Assembly: GCF_900091555.1 (NCBI RefSeq)
Contig: NZ_FMCX01000013.1
Location: 25,442-89,441, forward strand
Direction of reading: 5' to 3'
DNA from: Micromonospora mirobrigensis
Lineage (GTDB): Bacteria; Actinomycetota; Actinomycetes; Mycobacteriales; Micromonosporaceae
Length of the DNA stretch: 64,000 bases
Position 1 is the first letter of the stretch. Each line of letters starts with the position of its first letter. Under the pieces are notes generated by a model. The model was not told the origin of the DNA. It did no database searches and saw only the letters and a program-made list of their open reading frames with translations. This document shows, piece by piece, positions 41,635-49,882 of the stretch. The position numbers and the translations under genes are program-made.

Positions 41635-43059
41635 TCAGCAGTCGAAGTACATCGCAAACTCGTGCGGGGTCGGGCGCAGGCGCACCGGGTCGACCTCGTT
41701 GGCCCGCTTCCAGCCGACCCAGGTGGAGATCAGGTCCGGCGTGAAGACGCCGCCGTCGAGCAGGTAGTCGTGGTCGGCCTCGAGGGCGTCCAGGACGGCC
41801 GGCAGCGAGCCCGGTACCTGCTTGACGTCGCCCCACTCCTCCGGCGGCAGGTCGTACAGGTCCTTGTCGATCGGAGCCGGCGGCTCGATCTTGTTCTTGA
41901 TGCCGTCCAGGCCGGCCATCATCATCGCCGAGAAGGCGAGGTACGGGTTGCTGGACGGGTCCGGCACCCGGAACTCGACCCGCTTGGCCTTCGGGTTGCT
42001 GCCGGTGACCGGGATGCGGGTGCAGGCGGAGCGGTTGCGCTGCGAGTAGACCAGGTTGACCGGCGCCTCGAAGCCCGGCACCAGCCGGCGGTACGAGTTG
42101 ACCGTCGGGTTGGTGAAGGCCAGCAGCGACGGGGCGTGGTGCAGCAGACCGCCGATGTACCAGCGGGCGGTGTCCGACAGGCCGGCGTAGCCGGTCTCGT
42201 CGTAGAACAGCGGCTCGCCGTTCAGCCAGAGGCTCTGGTGGGTGTGCATGCCCGAGCCGTTGTCACCGAAGAGCGGCTTCGGCATGAACGTGGCGGTCTT
42301 GCCGGCGGCCCACGCCTCGTTCTTGATCAGGTACTTGAAGAGCTGGAGCTGGTCGGCCGAGTGCAGCAGGGTGGAGAACTTGTAGTTGATCTCCGACTGC
42401 CCGGCGGTGCCGACCTCGTGGTGCGAGCGCTCCACGGTGAAGCCGGCGTCGACCAGGCGGCGGACCATGCTGTCGCGCAGGTCGGCGTAGTGGTCCACCG
42501 GCGGCACCGGGAAGTAGCCGCCCTTGTACGCGGTCTTGTAGCCGCGGTTGCCGCCCGGCTCCTCGCGACCCGTGTTCCAGGCGCCCTCGATCGAGTCGAT
42601 GTAGTAGAACGACTGGTGCGCCGAGGTCTCGTGGCGGATCGAGTCGAAGATGTAGAACTCCGCCTCGGCGCCGAAGTACGCGGTGTCGGCGATGCCGCTC
42701 GCGGCCAGGTACGCCTCGGCCTTCTTGGCCACGTTCCGCGGGTCCCGGGAGTAGGCCTCGCGGGTGAACGGGTCGTGGACGAAGAAGTTCAGCGCGAGGG
42801 TCTTCTGCGCGCGGAACGGGTCGATGAAGGCGCTCGCGACGTCCGGGAGCAGGAGCATGTCCGACTCGTGGATCGACTGGAAGCCGCGGATCGACGACCC
42901 GTCGAAGGCGAGACCGTCGCTGAAGACGCTGTCGTCGAAGGACTCCACCGGCAGGTTGAAGTGCTGCATCACGCCGGGCAGGTCACAGAAACGTACGTCG
43001 ACGAACTTCACGTCCTCGTTCTTGAGGTATCGCAGGAGTTCCTCGGGATTGGCGAACAC
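41635..43059 (-). CDS. glnA1: Type I glutamine synthetase, adenylylated form
   Basis: The 474-residue protein is the main assimilatory enzyme, joining ammonia and glutamate with ATP. The family signatures are VDVRFCDLPGVMQHF, FDGSSIRGFQSIHESDM, FMPKPLFGDNGSGMHTHQS and NRSACTRIPVTGSNPKAKR. Tyr402 in DLYDLPPEE is the site that GlnE adenylylates. The GTG at 43059 follows AGGAGG and gives the standard length. A GlnR-type site lies about 80 bases upstream, so it is expected to respond to nitrogen both by transcription and by modification. Confidence 0.97.
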   Translation of the reverse strand: MFANPEELLRYLKNEDVKFVDVRFCDLPGVMQHFNLPVESFDDSVFSDGLAFDGSSIRGFQSIHESDMLLLPDVASAFIDPFRAQKTLALNFFVHDPFTREAYSRDPRNVAKKAEAYLAASGIADTAYFGAEAEFYIFDSIRHETSAHQSFYYIDSIEGAWNTGREEPGGNRGYKTAYKGGYFPVPPVDHYADLRDSMVRRLVDAGFTVERSHHEVGTAGQSEINYKFSTLLHSADQLQLFKYLIKNEAWAAGKTATFMPKPLFGDNGSGMHTHQSLWLNGEPLFYDETGYAGLSDTARWYIGGLLHHAPSLLAFTNPTVNSYRRLVPGFEAPVNLVYSQRNRSACTRIPVTGSNPKAKRVEFRVPDPSSNPYLAFSAMMMAGLDGIKNKIEPPAPIDKDLYDLPPEEWGDVKQVPGSLPAVLDALEADHDYLLDGGVFTPDLISTWVGWKRANEVDPVRLRPTPHEFAMYFDC

Positions 43060-43117
43060 ACGTCCTCCTGGCACGTCCACGGGGTGGCTGGGCTCCTGGC
43101 GACGGTATGACCGCAGG

Positions 43118-43155
43118 GTTGCCCTGCCATGTCTTGAGTGTTTCTGCCGTGTTAC
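43118..43155 (-). promoter_or_regulatory. GlnR-type binding site upstream of glnA1
   Basis: Read on the minus strand, the region is GTAAC-N6-GAAAC-N6-GACAT-N6-GCAAC. The GlnR consensus is gTnAc-N6-GaAAc repeated with the same spacing: the first a and b half-sites are perfect, the second pair is degenerate. It lies about 60 to 95 bases before the glnA1 start, the usual position for nitrogen control in Streptomyces and relatives. Confidence 0.7.
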
Positions 43156-43333
43156 GTCGCTCGCGCAGCGTCATCCGCGCCGCTCAGTCGCCCAGGGATG
43201 TCCGTTCGCACGATACCCGGCGGTGCAGACTGTCGCAGTTCAACATCATTGGTCCGTTTGCCCGCGAGGTGCGTCCGACACCCACGGTGACCGTCCGTAC
43301 GCCCCGGCGGGCGGCTGGCTACCCTTGGCTGCT

Positions 43334-43741
43334 GTGACCACGCCGCACCCCGTACCGCCCGCCCGGGACCCCGGGTTCGCACCGCCCACCCTCGGCCGCC
43401 GGTTCGGCGCGCTGATCGTCGACTGGGTGCTCTGCCTGCTGGTGTCGAACTTCTTCGCCGACCCGGTCCGCGACGGCTGGGCCCCGGTGCTGGTGCTGGT
43501 GCTGGAGTACGGCTTCTTCCTCGGCCTGTTCGCCCAGACCCCCGGCATGTACATCACCAGGATCCGCTGCGTCGCCTGGGCCGACGGCGGCCGGATCGGG
43601 GTGATCCGGGCCCTGCTCCGCGGCGCCCTGCTGGCGCTGGTGGTCCCCGCCCTGATCATGGACGAGCACCGCCGTGGCCTGCACGACCGCCTCACCGGCT
43701 CGGTCGTCACCGACGCCCCCCGCCCCGCCCGCCGGAGCTAG
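43334..43741 (+). CDS. RDD family membrane protein
   Basis: The 135-residue protein has the RDD pattern: GRRFGALIVDWVLCLLVSNF with the Arg and Asp in helix one, a second helix pair, TPGMYITRIRCV and, at the end, HDRLTGSVV, the conserved RDD terminal motif. It is a small membrane protein of uncertain function, possibly ion or sugar transport. It sits next to glnA1, as it does in Mycobacterium and Streptomyces. The GTG at 43334 is used; its stop overlaps the convergent gene by four bases. Confidence 0.85.
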   Translation: MTTPHPVPPARDPGFAPPTLGRRFGALIVDWVLCLLVSNFFADPVRDGWAPVLVLVLEYGFFLGLFAQTPGMYITRIRCVAWADGGRIGVIRALLRGALLALVVPALIMDEHRRGLHDRLTGSVVTDAPRPARRS

Positions 43742-45066
43742 AGGGCGACCTCCGTGGTGTCGACGCGGACGCGGGTGGCGGTGGAGGGCAGCAGGGCGGC
43801 GTTCCGGCCGGCGGGGTGCCAGCGCCCGTCGTGGTCCAGATAGCTCAGCGTCGCGTCCTTCCGGGCCACCAGCCAGCCCCGCCCGTCGGGCAGCCGGACC
43901 GCGACCGGTAGCGGCGCCGTCCGGTCCACCTCGTCGCCGTACACGGTGACGACGGGTCCGAACCTCGGGTCGGTCGAGGTGAGCGGCTGGATGTAGACCA
44001 CCGTGCGGGTGGGGTCGCCGCCGAAGCGCACGTCGGCGGCCACGAACAACTCGCCCCGCCCGGTCCGGCCGTACGCCGTCCAGTCGCGCCCCGTCGCCCC
44101 ACCGGCCGGCTCGTGCTGGCCGGCGTCGCCCTTGCCGAGGAACATCAACACGGTGTCCAGGGACAGGGCGCCGCGCGGAGCGAGCGGGAAGCGGGCCGGT
44201 CGATCCGCCGGCCAACCGCCGCCCGCCGGAGTGCGCCACCCGAGGCCGGGATCGTCCGGGATCACCGTGGGGTCGGTGAGGTTCCCGAGGCTCAGGTACG
44301 CCCCGGCCCCGTCGCGGACCGCCACGGCGTACCGGTCGCGCTGCGGGGGCACCCGGACCACGGCGGCCCCGTCGGTGAACGTGACCGGTCGCCAGTCGGT
44401 GCGGACGACCCGGTCGGCGCGGTAGGTCCGCCGCGCGGACCACTGCACGTCGCCGCCGACGTCGAGCACCACCAGCGTCGACCGGTCGACCCCGGTCAGG
44501 AAGGCCCGGCTTCCCCAGCCGGCCGGTCGGCCCGGCGCGGCCAGGATGTCCGCGCCGACCGGCTCCACCCGACCGGCCGGGTCGGTGCCGGCGAACCAGA
44601 TGAACACCGACGGCTGGTGCCGGTCGGTCCACATCCGCTGCACCACCGCCGCCGCCGGGCCGGCCGGGGTGCTGCCCGCCCAGGTCACGTGGGGTTCACC
44701 GGCGGGCCGTCGGGTCAGCCCCAGGCCGCGCAGCGGGCTGTCGTCGCGGGTCCGCCGGTAGGTGGCGAGCACCGTCGACAGCCAGCGGCGGTCGTCGGCC
44801 AGGTCGCCCCGGGTCGGCTGGTCCAGCAGCAGTTCCGCCACTCCGCCCAACTGCGCCGACGCGGGCGGCCGGGCCAGCTGCACGACCCCCGCCGTGCCGC
44901 CGGCCAGCAGCACCGCGAGTGTGCCGGCCAGGGCCGCCCGGCGGCGGCGCACCCGGCGGCGGCCACCGCGCCGGACCCGGTCCGTCAGGTCGGCGGGTGG
45001 CCGCACCCCGTCGGCGGTGATGGTCAGGGCCCGGCGTACCGGGTCGAGGTCCAGGTCGCTCGTCAT
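43738..45066 (-). CDS. Membrane-anchored protein coupled to a sigma factor, possible regulator
   Basis: The 442-residue protein starts with a 40-residue cytoplasmic part (LDLDPVRRALTITADGVRPP, then a basic RRGGRRRVRRRR), one membrane helix at about residues 44-61, and a large extracytoplasmic domain of beta type. The ATG overlaps the stop of the sigma-factor gene (ATGA), the usual arrangement for an anti-sigma or sensor protein of a SigE-family factor. No zinc-binding anti-sigma motif (HxxxCxxC) is present, so its mode of action is not clear. Confidence 0.7.
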   Translation of the reverse strand: MTSDLDLDPVRRALTITADGVRPPADLTDRVRRGGRRRVRRRRAALAGTLAVLLAGGTAGVVQLARPPASAQLGGVAELLLDQPTRGDLADDRRWLSTVLATYRRTRDDSPLRGLGLTRRPAGEPHVTWAGSTPAGPAAAVVQRMWTDRHQPSVFIWFAGTDPAGRVEPVGADILAAPGRPAGWGSRAFLTGVDRSTLVVLDVGGDVQWSARRTYRADRVVRTDWRPVTFTDGAAVVRVPPQRDRYAVAVRDGAGAYLSLGNLTDPTVIPDDPGLGWRTPAGGGWPADRPARFPLAPRGALSLDTVLMFLGKGDAGQHEPAGGATGRDWTAYGRTGRGELFVAADVRFGGDPTRTVVYIQPLTSTDPRFGPVVTVYGDEVDRTAPLPVAVRLPDGRGWLVARKDATLSYLDHDGRWHPAGRNAALLPSTATRVRVDTTEVAL

Positions 45067-45608
45067 CGCGTCCTCCGGGTCGGTTCGGCGGTGGGGGAGA
45101 TGAGCACCGGCGGGTCGGCCGGACCGAGCTGGGCCTGTTCCCGCAGCCGGGTCAGGCCCCGCGCGGTGTGGCTCTTCACCGCGCCGACCGAGCAGCCCAT
45201 GATCTGGGCGGTCTCGGCCTCGGAGAGGTCGTCGAGGTAGCGCAGCACCACGGCCGCCCGCTGCCGGGGCGGCAGGGTACGCAGCGCCGCCAGCACGGTC
45301 TGCCGGACCACCACGTGGTCGGCGTGGTCGAGCGCCGGTGTACCCGTCCGCTCGCCCAGCGGCGTCTCGGGCCGGCGGCCGCGGAACCGCCACCTGTCGA
45401 CCGCGCGGTTGACCAGGATCTTCCGGGCGTACGTGTCCGGCGCCGAGCGGGCCCGCTGCCACTTCGCGTACAGCCGCTCCAGGACGTCCTGGAGCAGGTC
45501 CTCCGCGGCGTGCCGGTCGGTGGTCAGCAGGTACGCCGACCGCAGCAGGGCGGTGGAGCGGCTACGGACGAACTCGTCGAACGAGTCCGCTTCGTCGTGG
45601 GTGCTCAT
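45063..45608 (-). CDS. SigE-family RNA polymerase sigma factor
   Basis: The 181-residue protein has region 2 (SAYLLTTDRHAAEDLLQDVL with the DLLQDV core, then YAKWQRA and RKILVNRAVDRWR) and region 4 (LPPRQRAAVVLRYLDDLSEA, then IMGCSVGAVKSHTARGLTRL). This is the SigE (SigE70-type) group of actinobacterial ECF factors. It should guide polymerase to a small regulon, likely linked to the envelope given the membrane partner encoded downstream. The ATG at 45608 is the second codon of a GTG-ATG pair. Confidence 0.88.
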   Translation of the reverse strand: MSTHDEADSFDEFVRSRSTALLRSAYLLTTDRHAAEDLLQDVLERLYAKWQRARSAPDTYARKILVNRAVDRWRFRGRRPETPLGERTGTPALDHADHVVVRQTVLAALRTLPPRQRAAVVLRYLDDLSEAETAQIMGCSVGAVKSHTARGLTRLREQAQLGPADPPVLISPTAEPTRRTR

Positions 45609-45660
45609 CACCGGTTACAGACGACGGCGGGCCGGGGCGGGTTTACCCGGAGACGGAAAG

Positions 45661-45690
45661 AGCCGGGCCCGTCGTCGGACGGGCCCGGCT
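45661..45690 (-). terminator. 13-bp hairpin terminator after the DUF4191 gene
   Basis: AGCCGGGCCCGTC at 45661-45673 pairs exactly with GACGGGCCCGGCT at 45678-45690 around a four-base loop. In the leftward direction the stem is followed by CTCTTTCC, a short pyrimidine tract. It lies 22 bases past the stop of the leftward gene. Confidence 0.85.
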
Positions 45691-45711
45691 CCTCGCGTAC
45701 GTCGATCGGGG

Positions 45712-46401
45712 TCAGCGGCCCCGCGACTGGCGGAACGCGCCGCCCGGCGGCCGCATGTTCTTCGGGATCGCGCCCTTGGGCATCTGCGGGCGGGCGGTGA
45801 GCGCCTTGAGGCGCTTGTCGAGGGCGTTGACGTCCTTCGGGGCCAGCGTGCGGGGCAGCCGCATCAGCGTCATCCGCAGCTTGCGGATGGGCAGCTCACC
45901 CTCGCCCTGGCCGATCACGTAGTCGTGCAGCGGGGCGCTGCCGATGACCTTGGACAGCCGCCGCTTCTCCTGCCCGAGCAGGCCGCGCACCCGCTGCGGG
46001 TTCCCCTCGGCCAGCAGGATCACGCCGGGGCGGCCCAGCACCAGGTGGACCATGTCCATCTGGGTGGTGGAGCTGACCGCCGGGGTGACCCGCCAGTCGC
46101 CGCGCATGCTCTCCATGATCTGCGCCGCCGCGCCCGGCTGGCCCTCGGCGGCGTTCATCATCGCCTTGTTGGACCGCAGGTTCAGCACGATCAGCACGGC
46201 GAGCAGGGTGATCAGGATGCCGATCGGCAGCCAGAGCCAGCCCCACAGGACCACCGCGACCACGGTGAGCGCGAGCGGGAGCAGCACCGCCGCGGCGGTC
46301 AGCGGGGCGAACCACCTGTCCTGCTTGGCGGTGAACCGGAACACCATCCCGATCTGCTTCAGCCGCTGGCCGAACGAGACCTTCTCCTGGGGCTTTGCCA
46401 T
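45712..46401 (-). CDS. DUF4191 membrane protein
   Basis: The 229-residue protein begins MAKPQEKVSFGQRLKQIGMV, has two membrane helices at about residues 34-75, and a soluble C-terminal part with MVHLVLGRPGVILLAEG and RLLSKVIG-like segments. This is the DUF4191 family, found in almost all actinobacteria between lipA and glnA1 (Rv2219 in M. tuberculosis). Its function is not known to me. The ATG at 46401 fits the family start. Transcription runs towards the sigma-factor gene, ended by the hairpin at 45661-45690. Confidence 0.88.
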   Translation of the reverse strand: MAKPQEKVSFGQRLKQIGMVFRFTAKQDRWFAPLTAAAVLLPLALTVVAVVLWGWLWLPIGILITLLAVLIVLNLRSNKAMMNAAEGQPGAAAQIMESMRGDWRVTPAVSSTTQMDMVHLVLGRPGVILLAEGNPQRVRGLLGQEKRRLSKVIGSAPLHDYVIGQGEGELPIRKLRMTLMRLPRTLAPKDVNALDKRLKALTARPQMPKGAIPKNMRPPGGAFRQSRGR

Positions 46402-46615
46402 GCCGCAGAGTCTAGTGGTCGCCCCGCCCGGCGTTGATCCGCGGCCGGCTCTCGCGGCGGCTGAGTACCTTACGTCGCCACCGCCCCCCGCAGGCCCGTG
46501 GGTAAGGAGGGTCGGCGGGCCAAGATGAGGCGGCGCACCCATGCCCCCGGGGCACCTTCAGGCGGAACGTAGGTGTCGACAGCGAAACGGCACACCGCAC
46601 GACAGGAGAACCGGA

Positions 46616-46786
46616 ATGTTCGGCAACGACGCGGACCTCATGCTCACCATCCACCGTACCCACGCCAGTGAGCTCCAGGCCGACGCGGCCACCGACCGGC
46701 TGGCCCGGGCGCTGCCCCGCCGCCACCCGCGCGGTTGGCTCGGCCGGCGGCAGCACGCCGCCCGCGGCACCGACGCCCGCCGGTGA
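46616..46786 (+). CDS. Small conserved protein, 56 aa
   Basis: An ATG with AGGAGAA upstream opens a 56-residue frame: DADLMLTIHRTHASELQADA, then a basic tail rich in Arg and His. The acidic-then-basic layout and the strong ribosome site support a real small protein, and similar short proteins are found in related actinomycetes. There is no known function. Its stop overlaps a GTG in the frame of the large LuxR regulator that follows. Confidence 0.55.
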   Translation: MFGNDADLMLTIHRTHASELQADAATDRLARALPRRHPRGWLGRRQHAARGTDARR

Positions 46787-46902
46787 CCGCGCCGGTCGTC
46801 GTCGGCCCGGCCGCCACGGGGGCGGCCGGGCCGGCGGCCGACGCCGACGGGTCGGTCCGGGACCGGCCGGTCGGCCGGGTCGGCGCCGGCCAGGGGCGTG
46901 GC

Positions 46903-49812
46903 ATGCTCGGTGCCGTGACCGTACGCGCCGCCAGCACCCTCCTCGTCGGCCGCCGACGCGAGCTGCGCGTCCTGCGTGACGCGCTGGGCCGGGCCCGCGC
47001 CGGGGAGCCGACCACCGTCCTGGTCGGCGGCGAGGCCGGCGTCGGCAAGACCAGGCTGCTCGACGAGTTCGGGCTGCTGGCCGTCGCCGGCGGCGCCCGG
47101 CTGCTGGTCGGCCACTGCCTGGAGCTGGGCGAGGCCGGGCTGCCCTTCGCGCCGTTCGCCGCCGCGCTGCGCGAGGTGCTGCGCCAGGACGGCCCGGGGG
47201 TCCTCGACGGGTACGAGCCGGAGTTCGCCCGCCTCCTGCCCGAGCTGGCCCGGGGGCCGTTCGCCGTCGCCGTGCCCGGCGGCCCGGCCGACTCCGACGC
47301 GCCCCGCGGCTACCTGTTCGACCTGGTCGCCGGGCTGTTCCACCGGCTCGCCGAGGACCGCCCGCTGGTGCTGGTGATCGAGGACCTGCACTGGGCCGAC
47401 CGGTCCACCCGCGACCTGATCGGCTTCCTGGTCCGCGCCGCCCGGCCGGGCCGGCTGCTGCTGGTCTGCTCCTACCGCACCGACGAGCTGTACCGGGGGC
47501 ACCCGCTGCGGCCCTTCCTCGCCGAGCTGGACCGGGTCCGGGGCGTCGAGCGGGTCGAACTGGGCCGGCTGGACCGGGACGGCACCGCCGCCGTCCTGGC
47601 CGACCTGCTGGGCGCCGAGCCGACCGCCCGGGCCGTCGACGAGGTGCACGGCCGCACCCAGGGCAACCCGTTCTTCATCGAGGAGTTGGCCGCCGCCGGC
47701 TCCCCGGTCGGCTGCGCCACCCTGCCGGACACCCTGCGCGACCTGCTGCTGGCCCGGGTCGACCGGCTTCCCGAGCCGGCGCAGCGGGTGCTGCGGATCG
47801 CCGCCGCCGGGGGCAGCCGCTTCGCCCACCAGCTCCTCGCTGAGGTCGCCGGCCTGCCCGAGGCCGAGCTGGAGGACGCGTTGCGCGCCGCCGTCGCCGC
47901 GCAGCTGGTCGTCGCCGACCCGGACGGGGACTACGAGTTCCGGCACGCCCTGGTCCGGGAGGCCGTGCACGACGAGCTGCTCCCCGGCGAGCACACCCGG
48001 CTGCACGCCCGGTACGCCGCCGCCATCGAGGCGCAGCCGCACCTGGTGCCGGCCGGCCGGGCCCCGGCCGAGATCGCCCACCACTGGAACGCCGCGCACG
48101 ACCACCCGCGGGCCCTGGTCAGCGCCCGCGCGGCGGCGGCCGCGGCGGCCGACCGGTACGCGTACGCGGAGCAGAGCCGGTTGTTGGAGCGGGTGCTGGA
48201 GCTCTGGGAGCAGGTGCCCGACGCGGCGGACCGGCTCGGCATGGATCACCTGGCGGTGCTGGAGGAGACCCTCGGCGCGGCCACCACGGCCGGGGACTAC
48301 GGCCGGGCGCTCACCCTCACCCGGGCCGCGCTGGCCGAGGTCGACCGGGACGCCGAGCCGCTGCGCGCCGCCCGCCTGCTGGACTGGCGGGGCTGGCTGC
48401 TGGCCCTGCTCGGCAAGAGCGACGGCGCGGCCGAGCTGCGGGAGGCGTACCGGCTGGCGGCCGGGGTGCCGGACGGGCCGCAGCGGTTCCGGCTGCTCGC
48501 CGACCTCGCCGCGCACCTGTCGAAGGTGGATCCCGAGCAGGCCGTCACGGTGGCCGACGAGGCGATGGCCGGTGCGGCGGCGCTCGGCGAGGACGTCACG
48601 CTGCTGCCCACCCGGATCGCGATGCTCTGCCGGCTCGGTCGGGACTCCGACCGCGGCCTGGCCGACCTGCGTCGGGCCGAGGCGCTGGCCCGGGCCGCCG
48701 GGAACGTGCCGGCGCTGGTCAGCGCGCTGGTTTACCTCTCCGACGTGCTCTTCGAGCTGGGCCGGTACGCCGAGTCGGCGGACGCCGCCGGCGAGGGGGT
48801 GACCGAGGCGCGCCGGGTCGGGATCAGCCGCTCCGGCGGGGCGTACCTGCTCTCCAACCAGGCCGAGGCGCTGATCGCATTGGGCCGGTGGGACGAGGCG
48901 GAGGCGGCCTGCGCGGAGGCGGCGCGGACCGACCCGCCGGGCGTCTCCGGCCTGCACTGGCTGCAACTGCGCGCCGGGCTGCGACTGGCCCGGGGCGATG
49001 CCGCCGCCGGTGAGATGGTGGGCCGGGCGCTGGGTTTCCTGGCCCGGCCGTACCTGTGGGCGAACCACCGACTGCCCCTGCACGAGCTGCGGATCTCCGC
49101 GGCGTTGGCGGCCGACGACCGGACCGAGGCGGTCGCGGCGGCGCATGCGGCGCTGGCCGACGAGTGCCTGCCCGAGCAGCCCCGGGAGGGCTGGCCGGTG
49201 CTCACCGCGGCGGCCCGGACCGCCGCCCGGTACGCCGTGCCGGAGCTGGCCGCCTTCGTCGGCGCGCTGGCCGCCGGGCTGCCCGCCCGGTACCCGGCCG
49301 AACGCGCGCACGCCGCCACCGTGGCCGCCCTGCTCGCCCCGGCGCCGACCGCGCTGCCGGCGTGGCGGGCGGCGGTGGCCGCGTGGCGGGTCGACGGCCA
49401 GCCCTACCCGCTGGGCCGGGCGCTGCTGGAGCTGGCCGAGGCGGCCGCCTCGGCAGGTGAACGGGACCTGGTCCCGGACGCGGTCCGCGAGGCGGCGGCG
49501 CTGGCCCGCGACCTGGGCGCCACGCCGCTGGCCGAGCAGGTCGCCACCCTGGCCCGGCGGGTCGGGCTGCGCGGCGGGGGCACCCCGGGGCCGGACCTGC
49601 TCACCTCGCGGGAGCGGGAGGTGCTGCGGCTGGTCGCCGAGGGGCACAGCAACAGCCGGATCGCCGAGCAGCTGTTCATCTCACCGAAGACGGCCAGCGT
49701 GCACGTCTCCCGGATCATCGCGAAGCTGGACGTCAGCAATCGGGTGCAGGCCGCGGCGCTGGCCCACCGGCTCGGCCTGCTGTCCGGCAGCTCCTCGTCG
49801 CATAGTTCCTGA
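46903..49812 (+). CDS. Large LuxR-family regulator with N-terminal AAA ATPase (LAL type)
   Basis: The 969-residue protein has an N-terminal STAND-type ATPase with Walker A GGEAGVGKT at residues 41-49 and Walker B LVLVIEDLHWADRST, then a long helical TPR-like region, and a C-terminal LuxR helix-turn-helix (LTSREREVLRLVAEGHSNSR, then ISPKTASVHVSRIIAKLDVS). Such LAL regulators often activate antibiotic or carbohydrate gene clusters after ligand binding. The ATG at 46903 is taken; a GTG at 46783 overlapping the small upstream gene would add 40 low-complexity residues and is a real alternative. No target cluster is visible nearby. Confidence 0.85.
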   Translation: MLGAVTVRAASTLLVGRRRELRVLRDALGRARAGEPTTVLVGGEAGVGKTRLLDEFGLLAVAGGARLLVGHCLELGEAGLPFAPFAAALREVLRQDGPGVLDGYEPEFARLLPELARGPFAVAVPGGPADSDAPRGYLFDLVAGLFHRLAEDRPLVLVIEDLHWADRSTRDLIGFLVRAARPGRLLLVCSYRTDELYRGHPLRPFLAELDRVRGVERVELGRLDRDGTAAVLADLLGAEPTARAVDEVHGRTQGNPFFIEELAAAGSPVGCATLPDTLRDLLLARVDRLPEPAQRVLRIAAAGGSRFAHQLLAEVAGLPEAELEDALRAAVAAQLVVADPDGDYEFRHALVREAVHDELLPGEHTRLHARYAAAIEAQPHLVPAGRAPAEIAHHWNAAHDHPRALVSARAAAAAAADRYAYAEQSRLLERVLELWEQVPDAADRLGMDHLAVLEETLGAATTAGDYGRALTLTRAALAEVDRDAEPLRAARLLDWRGWLLALLGKSDGAAELREAYRLAAGVPDGPQRFRLLADLAAHLSKVDPEQAVTVADEAMAGAAALGEDVTLLPTRIAMLCRLGRDSDRGLADLRRAEALARAAGNVPALVSALVYLSDVLFELGRYAESADAAGEGVTEARRVGISRSGGAYLLSNQAEALIALGRWDEAEAACAEAARTDPPGVSGLHWLQLRAGLRLARGDAAAGEMVGRALGFLARPYLWANHRLPLHELRISAALAADDRTEAVAAAHAALADECLPEQPREGWPVLTAAARTAARYAVPELAAFVGALAAGLPARYPAERAHAATVAALLAPAPTALPAWRAAVAAWRVDGQPYPLGRALLELAEAAASAGERDLVPDAVREAAALARDLGATPLAEQVATLARRVGLRGGGTPGPDLLTSREREVLRLVAEGHSNSRIAEQLFISPKTASVHVSRIIAKLDVSNRVQAAALAHRLGLLSGSSSSHSS

Positions 49813-49847
49813 GACCCGTCCCGCTGAACGGGGATGACGGTTCGACC

Positions 49848-49876
49848 TTGACTCATCGACGTTTGCCATAAAGTAT
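49848..49876 (+). promoter_or_regulatory. Promoter of a leaderless transcript
   Basis: TTGACT at 49848-49853 is followed after 17 bases by AAGTAT at 49871-49876. The expected transcription start, seven bases past the -10 hexamer, coincides with the A of the ATG at 49883. There is no ribosome site upstream, and the sequence is unusually AT-rich for this genome. Confidence 0.55.
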
Positions 49877-49882
49877 TTATAT

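Noticed and set aside
46558..49647. A 1000-residue open frame opposite the LuxR-type regulator
   Set aside because: Same composition effect; the forward frame has clear ATPase and helix-turn-helix motifs, the reverse has none.
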